From contig CALZFC010000021.1 of NCBI GenBank assembly GCA_945643635.1, forward strand, positions 3,236,501 through 3,300,500: 64,000 bases of DNA, written 5' to 3'. The position numbers and the translations under genes are program-made. The notes below the pieces were generated by a model. It did not search any database. It worked only from the letters and a program-made list of their open reading frames with translations, and was not told the DNA's origin. The stretch comes from Allodiplogaster sudhausi. Lineage: Eukaryota; Nematoda; Chromadorea; Rhabditida; Diplogasteridae. This document shows, piece after piece, positions 35,517-47,379 of this stretch; the first letter of the stretch is position 1, and every line of letters begins with the position of its first letter.

Positions 35517-36768
35517 TTGGTTAAGTCATCATTCATGACTGAACCCCTTGATCTCTTTGCTGTCTCCTCCTTTCTCCAGAGCAGAAGGCAGAGAAGGAAG
35601 CGCGCCGCTGCGGATGACGGCGGCACCCCCTCCGCCACCTTGGAAGTGGACGACGTCCTCGACTTCCTCGTAGAAGAACTGTCCGCGCTCAAGTCCACCA
35701 TCGCCTCTCTCTCCTCCTCCGTCTCCACTCTCGAGTCCAACGCAGCCATCAAGGATCTGACAATCAGCGATCTTTCTGCTTCCATTCTTGTCCTCACGTA
35801 CAAAGTCGATTCATATAACTCACCACTTACTGTCGTGCCCCCAAAGCCTATTCCTGCTGCCACTAATGCCTCCTCTAATGTTGCTCTTGCCCATGATGAT
35901 GTTGTTATGACTCCTTCTGATGAAATCCCCCACCCTCCACTTCTTCGTCCTCCCCCCCCCCTCCCTGGGACTATTCCCGGGAGACGGACGATGAGGTTAG
36001 AGACAGACACGAGCGTCGCCTTGCTCTTGTTGTCTATGGCCTCCCAGTCCAACACGGAAACACCTCCACTCACACTGCTTACTCATACTTTAACTCTGTC
36101 GTTGGTCTCCTGGACACCCTTGGTGTCCCATGTCTCCCCATTGCTGTCTACCCGCTGGTAGATCACCCCCGCCCCAATGCTTCTAACCCTTTGAAAGTGA
36201 TCCTCCCCACATCCAAGTTCCAGGCGCTCGCAATCGCCAGATCCCACAAGCTCCGCCACTCCTCTTCCTATTCCAACTGTTATATCCTCCCCTCGCGCAC
36301 GTTCGCAGAGCGTGGCATCATCCCCACCCCCCCGAAGCTCCCCGACTACTCGCGTTTCTTCGCCAAACCCCCCGGCCATCGCACGGCCCCCACCTCTCGC
36401 CCCCTCGCCCCCCTCAATCTCGCGTGGCCACTCGCCGGCCTTCCCACACTAACACCAACCCCACTCCCCTCTTCTCTAACCCCTCTTATGCCGCCGCTGT
36501 GGGCCGCATTCCCACTCCCCCTCCATCCCAGCCACCTCATCGCGCGTCTTATCTCCCCTCTCTCCCACCTCCTCCTCTCTCTCCCAATCACTTCCAGCCG
36601 CCGCAACCGCTCTCTCACTTTGTCTCCTCTCCTCCCATCTACACCAATCCGCCGCCTAACTACCACCCCCCTAACCCCGACTTCACCACTAACAACCCCT
36701 TCGCCCCTCTCGCCTCTCTCAATCCCACTCCCCCCTTCCACTACTACCATCCTCTCCCCCATTTTTAA
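35517..36768 (+). pseudogene. LINE ORF1 (gag-like), frameshifted
   Basis: The first part (35535 onward) has a helical segment with heptad-like Leu (VDDVLDFLVEELSALKSTI), a candidate coiled coil. At the C-run 35953-35961 the frame changes; the continuation reads RRLALVVYGLPV, the first strand of an RRM-like ORF1p core, and runs to about 36380. A second frame change near 36380-36420 leads into a Pro/Asn-rich tail (for example PPPNYHPPNPDFTTNNPF) ending near 36768. Nucleic-acid-binding chaperone role by family analogy. Broken as given, or the C-runs were miscounted in the assembly. Confidence 0.65.
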
Positions 36769-36802
36769 CTACTGCCACTCGCAGGCAAACCAATTCCTCA
36801 AT

Positions 36803-39567
36803 ATACTCTTTTAATGCCCGCTCGATTGTTAACAAGACCCACGAATTATCATCCCTTTTCTCCCGTTCGTTTGCAATCATTGCTATTGTCGAGAAATGGC
36901 TTACCTCTTCCTTGCCTGACAACTTTCTACTTAACGGTTCTCCCGATTACTCTATTATCCGCCAAGACCGCACCAGACGCAAAGGCGGCGGTGTTGCCCT
37001 CATCTTCCGCTCTTCCATCTCCACCACCACCTTATTGTCACTTTCTCGCCCCCAACGCTTTCGAATTGCTCGCAGTTGACGCTAGCTTCAGTAGCGACCC
37101 CATCCGCATCAACTTAGTTTATCGCGCTCCCGCTTGCCCATCTGATGATAACACTAACCTTGTCAAGCTTCTCACAGATCTCTCCTCTGCTCCTCATCCT
37201 ACCATTCTTCTTGGCGACTTTAACTACCCGGACATTCTATGGAACTCTTCCCCACCGGCCACCATTTCTTCACTCTCCCCTTCATCCAGACTCTTCCATG
37301 ATTTTACTTCCTCGTGTCAGCTTGCCCAACTCGCTCCTTCCCCTACTTGCAACAACCACTTCCTTGACCTAGTCCTATCCAATACTCCCTCCCTTATTAC
37401 AAACGTCACTCTCTCTCCCCCTTTCTTCAACTCTGATCATTCGGCAATCGAAGCCACCCTCTCTCTGTCTCATTCCAAACCCTCCTTCACCTATGTCAGA
37501 GACTACGCTAAAGTTGATTACCATGCTGCTTGTCAATTTCTCTTAGATTATTATTCTTTTCCCGCTCCTTTCCATAGACTTACCGATGTCAACATGATGT
37601 ATGAAACTTTCACTTCTGCTCTCCGTGTTGTAGAAGATCTTTTTGTTCCCTTTAAGAAAGTTTCTTCCCAAGGTGTCCGTCTTCCCAACCACATCATCCG
37701 CCTCAAACGTAAGCGCTATCAATCTTGGCTCAATATGTTAGCTCTTGACTCTGACTCATCCCGCTCAGCTTATGCATCAGCCAATGCCCTTTATTGTAGA
37801 GCTATGGATAAGTATTCTAGGAACGTAGAGAAACATGTCATTAAATCCAATAACAAGTTCCTTTTCTTCCGAGGAGTCGACTCCCTCACTTCCCCCTCAG
37901 GCTCCTCTTGTTTCACGGATAAGGATAAGGCCCAACTTCTTGCCGACACCTTCGCTTCTGCCTATACCATTGACAATGGCTCCCTCCCTTCGTTGCCACC
38001 CAATCATCGTTTCCGTCCTCCTTCTGATTTTTCTATAAATTTCCCTCGTCATGAAATCTGTCGTCTCATTCAATCTTGGAAGAACTCATCGTGTAAAACC
38101 ACAGACAATTTTAATTTGCTTTTTATCAAGAACTTAGCTATCCCCATCTCTGAAGCCCTTGAATATATCTTTGATTACTCCTATGCCACTTCCTCTGTCC
38201 CTTCAGCATGGAAATCGTCAATAGTTATCCCCATTAAGAAGAAGCAACCTTACTCTGACCCTTCCAACTATCGCCCCATTTCTATAACCTCCCTATTTTC
38301 ACGCCTTTTTGAAAGAATGCTTTGTAGGAAACTCTATTATTTTTGCAACGATGCACATATTATTCCTGATCAACAATATGGCTTTAGGCCAAAACGCTCC
38401 ATCGATTTCCAAATGTTAAGTTGTCTCGAATTATGGACCTCCGCAATGGCCAACTCTCAGTTCACTGATGTAATTTACTTTGATCACACCCGTGCTTTTG
38501 ATCGTGTTTCTCACCCCAAGCTCATCCATAAGCTTGGTCTTCTTTCTCTCCCGCCTAAGTGTATATCTTGGATCGCCTCCTTCCTTAGCAATCGCACCTT
38601 TTCTGTCCGTGTCGCCTCCTCCCTCTCGCCCCCTCTTCCTGTCACTAGCGGAATCCCGCAAGGTACAGTTCTTGGTCCTCTCCTTTTTATCCTATTTACT
38701 AGCGACCTTCCCTCTCTTATCTCTTCACATGATGTACATTCTAGTTGTTTCGCTGACGATCTTAAGATTTTTCGCTCATTTACTAAGTCTTCTTCTCATG
38801 CTCCCCTTCAGGCGGCCATTGACGAAGTTGCATCCTGGGCCAACAAATGGCAACTCCCCCTCGCCCCCCTCAAGTGTTCCGTCCTCCATTTAGGCAAATC
38901 CAACCCCAAGCTACCTTACCACCTTAACGGCGCTCCTCTTACCCCAGTAGACAGCATCCGAGATCTCGGCATTATTATTGACTCTTCTCTTTCCTTTTCA
39001 TCCCATCTTGATAACAAGGCTATAAGCAAATGTCACCCCATCATCCGCTCCCTCCGTTCCAAAAACAAGGACGCCCTTGTTTCCGCTTATACCCTGTATA
39101 TTCGCAATTTGCTCGAATCCTCCTCCATTGTCTTTTCTCCCCGGCTCAAGAAAGATATCCTTCGTCTAGAACGCATCCAGAACTATTTTACCCGTTTTAT
39201 TTACCGCCGTTGTTTTGGTTACAGCAATCGCGCTGATATTCCTAACCCTGCTACCCGTAACAAGGCTCTCTCCCTCCCCTCTCTCTTATCTCGTAGACAA
39301 CAATCTGATTTTACACTTGCGCGTTGTCTTGTATTTGGCCACAGGCGTATCTCTGATCGCGTTCCCCATTATTTCCATTTTCGTAACTCACGTACTCGCG
39401 GCCTTTCCTTCCTCCTTGCTTACCCGTCCACTCGCTCCTCCGTTCGTAACCATTCGTTTTTCATCAGATCCGCGAAAGCATTCAACAGCCTGGCCAAGCA
39501 CTCATCTCCCTCCTCCCTCTCCTCCCCATCTGCGACCCCATTACAACAGCCCATATATACTGTATGA
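36803..39567 (+). pseudogene. LINE ORF2: apurinic-type endonuclease and reverse transcriptase, one frameshift
   Basis: The endonuclease N-terminus (FNARSIVNKTHELSSLF, later RRKGGGVALIF) is in one frame from about 36803; near the C-run 37049-37053 the frame changes and continues with LLGDFNYPDILW and SDHSAI, then the RT with YRPISITSLFSRLFERML, YGFRPKRSIDFQ, GIPQGTVLGPLLFILF and the catalytic FADD at 38749-38760, ending at 39567. From 36814 to the stop the frame is open (917 codons), so only the first part of the endonuclease is affected. The canonical TETWL is VEKWL here. Target-primed reverse transcription by family knowledge. Confidence 0.85.
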
Positions 39568-40066
39568 TGCTCATATATACTGTACTGTATCTTCTCATGT
39601 ATACCATATCATGCATTGCTTTATCACTCATACACATACCTTCATTCATTAACACGTGGCAGCAGCACGTAAATAAATCAATCAAATCAATATGCATGTA
39701 TATTACGGAGCCGCAGAAGGGATCAGTTTCCTTCTTCTGTGCCGAGTGAAGAGTTGCACAGAGAAACGATTGAGAACCCAAACCGAGACGAAAGATTATC
39801 TCTCAATCTTTCATCGCCTAATTTCTACTCTTGAACATCTCATCCCTTATTTATGAACTTGCTTGCCTTGCTCAACCCTTCGTTATATGAGCTTTTGATG
39901 CCGATTTCCTTTCCTCATCGATCTGATAGTGCAACAGATCCAGTTAATGTGCCCGCTATTCTAATATAGCGACATAAATGGAACAGTTTATTTCGCAAGG
40001 GAAAAGAGGGGGCTGAGAAGAAGAGAAGAGAACGGGGAGAAGTAGACAGGAAAGGGCCTTTCAGGG

Positions 40067-42366
40067 TTAAGGAGAGAGGTTGAGGGAAGAGGTGGAGCGA
40101 GCAGTGGGAACGAGAGAAGAGCCAGAGATGGATGTGGACGTGCGGATGGAAGTGGCCGAGGTCCCGCGGCACATCTCTGCCAGATTCTTCCTCAGCGCCT
40201 CCAGCATCTCGAACGGATCCTCCACGACTGTCTTGCTTAAATTATCTCAATTGTATTAGCAAATGAATTGCGTTAAAACACACTTGTTTCTAGAACAGCT
40301 AAATTTGAGAGAAAATAAATAGGAATTTTGAAGACAGTGTATAAATGAAGTGTTCTCAGCTGGCCTCTTTGCAGACTTGCTGCCCATGCCCGTGAGAGAG
40401 GGAAGAGACGCAGACGACGTGCCGTCGATTGGATTGCACGTCACACTACCAATTTAAAGATTGTTCCGACTGTATGCATTATATAAACTACAAATTCAGA
40501 CAATTTAAAGTAGTTGCAAAAACTGCAAATTGGACATTTCAGTATCTTTATTAGATACGTAAATACTATTGTTTTTTTTTTAATCTGTTTAATTTGTTAA
40601 ATCTAGTCTATAAAATAGCGAGTGTGCCTGCAGAGCTGCGGGCTGTTGGAGCAAGGAGTGCCAGCGAAGGGGACGATGGGATGCAGGAGATCGGAGGAGC
40701 GCGCAGGATAGGCCGGTGCAGTGCTGTACTCCGAGTGCGAGGAGGACAGCGAGAGAGAAGAGAGAGACGGCAGAGAAGAGTGAGACGAGCGAGACGCGAC
40801 AGACAGCAGAGACGAACGAGACGAACAAGACGACGGAGTCGGACAGTCCGCCATGCGAGTCAGCAGATGGGCTGCCCTGCAAGGAGATCAGGGGAAGGGC
40901 AGAACAGCAGATGAGACACACCTACACTTTTAAACAAGAAAATTTCATTCGTATTATCTCTTAATTTCTCCTGCCATAGCAGCTGGTTGCATTTTCGCCA
41001 ATTCGATAGATAGGAAGAAGAATAGTCGATTGAAGCTCCGTACCGCTTGGCCTCGATGAGATATGCTTCCTCCCACGCGTCCCGCACCAGATTCAGGCGG
41101 ATGTGCAGCTGGAGAAGCCGATGTTAAATTAAATAGTTTAATTAGCTATCTTCAATCAATAACCGAATCTTAAAAATAACCCTTTTTCGCGAACAAAAAA
41201 ACACAGACATTGTGGAATTCGTCCTTGGCATGGTTGGTGAGTGCAGTGATACGACGCTGCAGCGTCTGAGGGAGAGAGGAGAACATCGTTCAGTTATTCT
41301 AGACATCTGTGTTGCTATTAATCTAGGAAGAAAACGGGGCCAAAGTTGAGTTCAACTTTTTAAGAAAAAAGATTGAGGGTGAACTCTGAAAAGAGCGGAT
41401 TAGTATGGAAAAGAAGAAAGATGGGCCCAACTTATTCCAAAAAGATCCCATCTTTAAAAAGCGTGCTCAGCCAAAAAGTGTTCAACATAATGGTCAACTC
41501 TTTTTCTAACTGCAAGAGTGTGGAAGACGAGGGAGGGAAAAGGAAGCTATAAATCATTGCTCCATTTGGTCTCTCATTTTTGTGTACTCTCTCGCCGCGA
41601 AAAAAGGTTGACATTAAAAAAGGTTACATCGCGTCTCGATGCCTCCGTTTTCGCCCATTAGTCCCAGCCTCTCACCCCTGCCTATGAGCATGCTATGGTA
41701 AACCCGCCCGACATCGGTTGCTGCAGAACCTTTGGCCTGCAGTGAGCCGGTTTAATTACCCAAGTTTGAGGTAGCTGGCGTAGTTCTAGAAGAAATCTCG
41801 ACGCAATTGTATTGAGATTTGAACTCAACTCGAAAAAAAGTTCCGTACAAAAAAGTCGAGCTCAGCTTCCTTTTTTCCTAGATTAATAGCACCACTGCTT
41901 ACTTTCTGGGTGGACAAATAAGCCCTCGGATACATATCATTCCTACTTGCTGCTCCCATTGTACGCGGTGTTCTTCCTGCTTTAATTGACAATAACTGAC
42001 TGAAGCTTCAGTGCCAGGTGCTCAGCCATGGCAGTGGCATCGCCCACCACTTCAAAGCAGTTCGCCTGCTTCTGCAAGGATTCCAACTCATCTTATTCAT
42101 CTCGTTCTGATATCCACGAATTCAGCATGATGGTCGATATTGAACTCTTGATAGAGATCCTAACAGCTTGGAGTGGCGACTTGGTAGATGGAATGCTGTC
42201 TCCTCCTTCTGGTCTCTTGCTCCGTCTCAGCTTCTTCTTCTCGCTCGCACAACTTCCCTCGCTTTTGTCGGAAGAGTAGTCGGAGTCAAACAGTTTCACT
42301 GAAGGATTAGAACTATGCCAAATATGATGATAAGCAAGAGAAGCAAAGAAATCACAAACCCTTCAT
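40067..42366 (-). CDS. Unrecognised coiled-coil and Ser-rich protein
   Basis: Tentative exons: 42360-42366 or longer upstream, 42165-42298, 41997-42071, 41209-41265, 41044-41108, 40628-40876, 40361-40445, 40067-40231 (TAA). Begins MKVKLFDSDYSSDKSEG with a basic patch (EKKKLRRSKR), then helical segments (GDATAMAEHLALKLQ, TLQRRITALTNHAKDEF, NLVRDAWEEAYLIEAKR) that could form coiled coils, a long Ser-rich stretch, and a C-terminal helix DPFEMLEALRKNLAEMC with a Ser/Thr tail. Phases agree through the 40876 junction; the junction at 40627/40445 needs a GC donor and the last junction is unclear. No family recognised; the helical part may mediate protein-protein contacts. Confidence 0.45.
41314..41890. 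mobile_element. MITE-like element with 16-bp terminal inverted repeats
   Basis: gctattaatctaggaa at 41314-41329 recurs inverted at 41875-41890, enclosing 577 bp within an intron of the coiled-coil gene. No coding frame inside. A 22-bp match to the start of the LINE (ggtttaattacccaagtttg…) lies at 41749-41770. No clear target-site duplication. Confidence 0.5.
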
Positions 42367-42399
42367 GACGTTATCGACGATGGATGAGAGTCGACTGGA

Positions 42400-43202
42400 T
42401 GCAGGAAGAAAGTGAGACAGGAATGGTGTTCATTCTCACTTTCCTTCTTTTATATCGTTTTAGCACGCTAAATTATCTGGAAATGTTCTAAAAGTACAGA
42501 CTTATTTTACAACTGCACTCTCGCAAGTAAACATTTCATGTCAAAAGTCCCTTTTTGAATTCTATCCAATTTCGTGAGCTCCATGAGCTCTATTCATCGT
42601 ACATTTGTGTATCGCATAGAAATTGCTTGTTTATAATTTTAATCGTAATTTCGCGAACAAAATCGACAAAAAAAAGAGAATTCTTAGTCCTACTTGTGGT
42701 TTCTCTACTTTTATTCGATCTCGTGCCGGAAGCCAAATAGACGGCATTCATATTCGCGCGAAGAGCACGAAGAAAGGATCCTTTCAAATCCCCCGGAAAG
42801 CAGGGGAAGCAATGGCTGATGATTAGATATTTTCACATCTGATCTGTTTTTCTCTTAACTCTTCTCTTCTTCTCTCTCCTTCACTTCTCGATCTGTCAAA
42901 CTTTTGTTTTAACTCATCAACCACTTTCTATCTGCCAATTTCCTTCCCTTGTTCAAATGAGGACATAAAAAATATGTGCATTAAAGAAGAGCCAATTTAT
43001 AAAGAATGGCACAAGAGGGAGATTTAACAAGTGCAATACAAATAAAGTGGCGAAGAGAATATTTCATATTTTTATTCCCAACTTCTACATATGTCGATCT
43101 CCATCTATGCATATGGTCTCCTACAAGTTTCTTTCAATTTACCTTTCGGATGCAGAAGTATGGTTTACTCGTCTGAACAAAGTGTGCTGAATCATTTCCT
43201 TT
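42400..43202. other. Intergenic, no gene seen
   Basis: Spacer between the coiled-coil gene start and the stop codon of the first 7TM receptor. Short frames only. Confidence 0.45.
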
Positions 43203-45034
43203 TCAAAGCAGAGTGCGCTGAGCAGCGCGAGGGAAGGGTTTTAGACTGATGGCCGTGCCCGTCGAGTTCGTGAGTGACACAGAAGTTGGGGGTCCTTTGG
43301 AACGCGTTGCGGAGTGACAAAGCACGAGAGTGAGGAACTCTTGTCTAAATAGAAACATTTTCCTCGTCTTCTTTGTCCATAGATCTCGTATGTGAAATGG
43401 TAGATAGAAACTTATTTCATCTATCATAAAGGATACCTAAAAAGCTTTATGCACGACATCGCAGCGACGGGATTAAGAAATGGTGTCATCATCATGAATG
43501 TATTTAGGACGGTGGACACCATACCGGGAAGATTAATACCTGAAACCAAAGAAACGTTATTTTAGCACGTTATTTTTTGTGCGTACAAATCTTCACTCAC
43601 TTTTATTCGAAAAATAAGAACCAACCAAGTTTATAGAGGATCATAAATGTGCAGATTGATCCGTAACTGGCGACCATCGCAAGTGACTGGGCGAGGAGGC
43701 CGAAAGCGATCTGTCGCTGGTCAGCCTGCTTTGATCGTCGGCCAACTAGAATTGAGCACAGAGGAGTTGCTAGAACTCTATAGAAGAACGGAGCGAAGGA
43801 ACCTGCAGATCTTGAATGCCGCTGAACATAAGCTAGGACGCATCCGTTAAGCGTCACAGCTACAGTCATCTCGAAGACGATATAAGTGTAGTAGAACTGC
43901 GAGAGAACAATGTATGGAATGGGTAAATACAGGCAGATGATGTCGGTGGCAACGAAACAAAGGTCCATGATCGTAAGAATATGAACGAGATATTTCCTAG
44001 GCAATGGTGAAAATAGCACGATAGGATTCGAGAATCGCAAACATTTACTCTCTCGAAGATATTTCTAATATACAGGAGCTGAAAGCTCAAACTTCTGAAG
44101 AGCGCTATCCTTTCATGTTTTGCCTCTTCCGTCTGTTACACTTTTTAAAGAATTGAAGCGAAAGAAACGGACAGTAGCGCCATAAGCGAATGGCGATGTT
44201 TGAACACGATCGCATGTATCATTCGCTACGTCGACGCCGAAGAATAAGATCGAGCCATAATGTATTGCCTGAATATCAGGCATGAGCTGACTACACTCAT
44301 CTCTTTCACTTATAACCATTCATTTCATAGGTATCAACGAAAGTATAGTATAATAAGCAGAACAAGCGCATTTACATGTGGGATGTAAAAGGGGACAGCA
44401 ATAGAGATGTAGTGTCGTGTTGTCAGCTGAATTCCGATAACAATTTGAAGGAACCTCGCGACAGCAACCATCTAAAGAGAGTGACAGAAATAAATCAATT
44501 ACGAAAACAACAAAATACCACTCCCGTGACGATGGCCATAGACATTATATGACCCGGAAGAACCTTCACGATACTGCACCATGCATAGCTTATGACGGAT
44601 CCTTCTCTAAAAAAAAGTACGCATTTATCGATGTCCCAACTGTTCAAAGAGTGAAACGACAGTTCAGACAGATCCACTGACGGCCCTCCCATCACAATGA
44701 TGACGACCCAATAGAAGTTGCCAAGCGCATTCGGTGTACAGAGAATGCACATACCATAGGTGAGCGTGACAATCGTGTACTAAAATAAATGAATTAATAA
44801 GTACATATATTAATAAAAATACGTTTACGTTTCTGTTATATCAGAATATTTAATAGAAAGTAATATTCAATAAAATATTTAGAAAACCTTATATTTCTTA
44901 GTCACTTCCGGTCGTCTATAAGAGACAATTAGAAGAAAGATGGCGGGCAAGAAGCCAGGCAAAACAGCGATGCTGTTTCGTAGTGCCGCCGGTAAGTACG
45001 AAGGAAAGACTCGGACCATTGATGGAGGGGCCAT
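43203..45034 (-). CDS. Serpentine 7TM receptor, paralogue 1 (312 aa)
   Basis: Nine exons: 44888-45034, 44670-44779, 44519-44606, 44376-44471, 44230-44268, 43803-43896, 43626-43745, 43437-43539, 43203-43344; total 939 nt. Starts MAPPSMVRVF. TM1 NSIAVLPGFLPAIFLLIVS; TM2 TYGMCILCTPNALGNFYW; TM3 spans exons 3-4 and contains ARFLQIVIG in the position of the DRY-like region; TM4-5 YGSILFFGV and YTYIVFEMTVAVTLNGCVL; TM6 IAFGLLAQSLAMVASYG after the cytoplasmic KQADQRQ; TM7 STVLNTFMMMTPFLNPVAAM. Cytoplasmic tail FRQEFLTLVL ending in a conserved KGPPTSVSLTNSTGTA. The plan fits nematode chemoreceptor GPCRs (Srx/Srsx/Srv-like), but I cannot assign a class. Intact; all introns GT-AG. Confidence 0.8.
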
Positions 45035-45223
45035 TTCCAGCTCACCTATGTATAAGAAGTGTTCAAACTGTCTTGTCGCGCTGATAATGAGTAAATAGTG
45101 AAGGGAAGTTTTTGAAAGGAAGTTTTATTACTTCTATAAAAATTGTGTAATTACAGTGTTTCGGCCTTTCGATTTCGTGTCCAGGTTTAGAAAACCAACG
45201 AATCGCGGGAGTTCTGTCGTTCT

Positions 45224-45277
45224 TTTATATAAACACAACTGTTCCGCTCGCGTAAATGTTACTCACACGAAAGCGAA
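45224..45277 (-). promoter_or_regulatory. Candidate promoter of 7TM paralogue 1
   Basis: On the minus strand a TATA-like TTTATATAAA (45224-45233) lies about 190 bp upstream of the ATG, and just upstream of it is the block TCGCTTTCGTGTGAGT (45261-45277), which recurs upstream of paralogues 2 (51969-51983) and 3 (55967-55981). Confidence 0.5.
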
Positions 45278-45990
45278 TCGTCAAACAGATTTTTTTTTTT
45301 GCATTTCACCATAAATGGTGACCCTTGCACATTTATTTTATCCTACATCTTTTACTCTTCACGCGGTCCGACACAATTTACTTTCACGACACTCGTGATC
45401 TATGCATTATGCCTTGAAACATGAGCGGGAAATTGCACACTTTTAGAAGTGAAGAAAAGCGATGACTCCAAATGCATGAATCTTGCCAGATACATGCATA
45501 CATGTTTTAATGGATACATATACAGATGTACGTGACTATGAAATGCTCAATTGACCATTTTAATAATATTTATGTAATCTGAAATAGAAGACCAATTTTA
45601 TATAAATTAAGGAGAATTGAAAAATGGGCTTGATGTCACGCAGAACGTTAATGTTCTATAGAGATAATACTTTTGTAGTTTGATAATTCAAACGAATATT
45701 GCGTTTGGGAAGAATTTTTATCAAGCAACTACATATGCGAGTGCTGTAATCTTTAAGATATGTGCTTAGCATTAGAGGTTTCTTTAATTTTTCCATAAAT
45801 TTTTTTACATTCCCAGTAGGAGGACTATTTCGGTCCAAGTTATAGCAATGGAATAAGTAGATTCTAGAGAATAAGAAGATTTTATCGGTGAATTTTGTTT
45901 ATTGGCCTCGCTCCTGCTTCATTTTTGCGGCATTAGATCCACATTTCCTGTGATTTATTTAAGACCTCAGACAGCCACCCTGGACAAATT
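45278..45990. other. Intergenic, no gene seen
   Basis: AT-rich spacer. Parts near 45290-45400 resemble the spacers upstream of paralogues 2 and 3, so the duplication unit included several hundred bases of 5' flank. Confidence 0.45.
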
Positions 45991-47379
45991 TTACCTCGAT
46001 TGAACAAATTTAAACACAATATATGTATGCCTTCGAATAACAATCGTTCCATGAACAATGCAACAACATAGGCTGGCAATAATACCTCCACCATATAGAA
46101 CGAATGTGCCGAGAACGAACCAGATAGCTAAAACGGATTTTGAATGAATACAAAATTTTAAATGAATTTTAAAGAATCGATAATCGAAGAACTCTGTGAG
46201 TCGCAAGAAACCTTCTTGCACTTGGGCGCAGAAATTTTAAGTCTCTATTCTGCATAATAACAGTGCCATGATTAAATTCGAAGAAATAACTGTTACAATT
46301 GGGTTGTTAGCCATTGCTTCGCGTAGCTTGCTGAAGAAAGGATCGAGCGAAGATTGCATGACACTGAGGTATAGCCTAAAATCTTATATTTTTTATATCG
46401 TACCACACAGAAGCAACAACCGTGAAAAAATTATTCCTCCATCCATCTTCTCGCGGGTGCTGCGGATCGGACTTGTGTCGTCACGGCTGATAAGGGCGGC
46501 CAGCAGAAGAGTGAAGGCAACAGACCTGTGATCAGAGCGGAGAACACGACTTCGGCAATCGCGCCTGTTGTCAGATGTCCACTTGGTATTGCTTCGGAAC
46601 CGCCACGAAGCGCCTCGAGCACTTCGAGCTAGAGAACACAAAATGTGCGCATTAAAACTCCATGTAATTAAAAGAAGGCGCGTACTATTCCATTTAGCCC
46701 GGCTGCATAGCCGAGCCGGCGCTCAAGATAGCTGACAAAGTGCGCACACTGCGCAGCAAACGCGCCGAGCAAGCACAGCCACACTTCAAGACGGTACGGC
46801 TGCAGGAAGCGCAGGAGAAGCAACAGCACACGAGGCTGCATGCGCCGAACGAGAAATGCTTGATGGAGAGCGACGATATTTGAACACAATTGATCCATTG
46901 CGCAGTAGTAATCCCAGTGACATATAATCATTCCAAACGACAACGTTTGTATGTATGTGATACAAAGAAGTTACTCTTAGGCTGACAATGCGAATGTTCG
47001 TGTCGAGCAGCTCACACTCGTGACTTCGCTCCGCATTAAATGATAATGTTGCCCAGAATCGCAAGATTGTTCAAAATCTGAGATTGCTTGGCACTACAGA
47101 TTGATCTACCTAACATTTATTCTTAACTCCGTAAAACTAAAGATATTGCTCTCCACTTTGTGGAGAATGGGTAGCTTTCTAATGAAAGAACACTTGAACC
47201 TCAATGCACCATCCGGGAAAAGGGCAGCTTCTCGTTGGAGACACTGTCGGGAAAGGCTCACATGAACCGTTAAAGGAACTATCCATGGAGTTTAAAAGCC
47301 GCTTGTGCAGAACTAACGTTTGAATTCGCGCATGATATTGCAAAAAGTTTTGGCGGTATGCTAGCACAGTATAAATCAC
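45991..47379 (-). pseudogene. iGluR-like gene, decayed copy B
   Basis: Recognisable pieces in gene order: N-terminal exon at 47200-47370 (NGSCEPFPTVSPTRSCPFPG), exon 2 remnant near 47040-47085 (ILNNLAILGNI then a stop), M1 exon near 46690-46870 (FLQPYRLEVWLCLLGAF), M3 exon near 46400-46640 (VVFSALITGLLPSL in one frame, LAALISRDDTSPIRST in another), start of S2 near 46280-46380 (DPFFSKLREAMANNPIV), then the M4 exon 45991-46127 (IWFVLGTFVLYGGGIIASL). The S2 exons matching 57373-57676 of copy C are missing. At least two frameshifts plus a deletion make it a pseudogene. Confidence 0.75.

Larger units (their letters stand above)
35284..39688 (+). mobile_element. LINE (CR1/Jockey-like non-LTR retrotransposon), near full length
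   Basis: Carries ORF1 (coiled-coil plus an RRM-like core) and ORF2 (endonuclease plus reverse transcriptase) on the plus strand and ends in a short-motif tail (aataaatcaatcaaatcaa, about 39672-39690). A 9-bp candidate target-site duplication aatatgcat flanks it (35275-35283 and 39689-39697), though the sequence there is simple. The whole coding strand is strikingly pyrimidine-rich, unlike its neighbours. All frame breaks coincide with poly-C runs. Confidence 0.85.

Noticed and set aside
35300..36073. 257-codon minus-strand frame over the LINE
   Set aside because: Antisense of ORF1; the plus strand carries recognisable LINE domains.
36346..36762. Gly/Arg-rich minus-strand frame
   Set aside because: Antisense of the Pro-rich tail of LINE ORF1.
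40594..40914. Arg-rich plus-strand frame
   Set aside because: Antisense of the Ser-rich exon of the coiled-coil gene, whose minus-strand splice phases fit.
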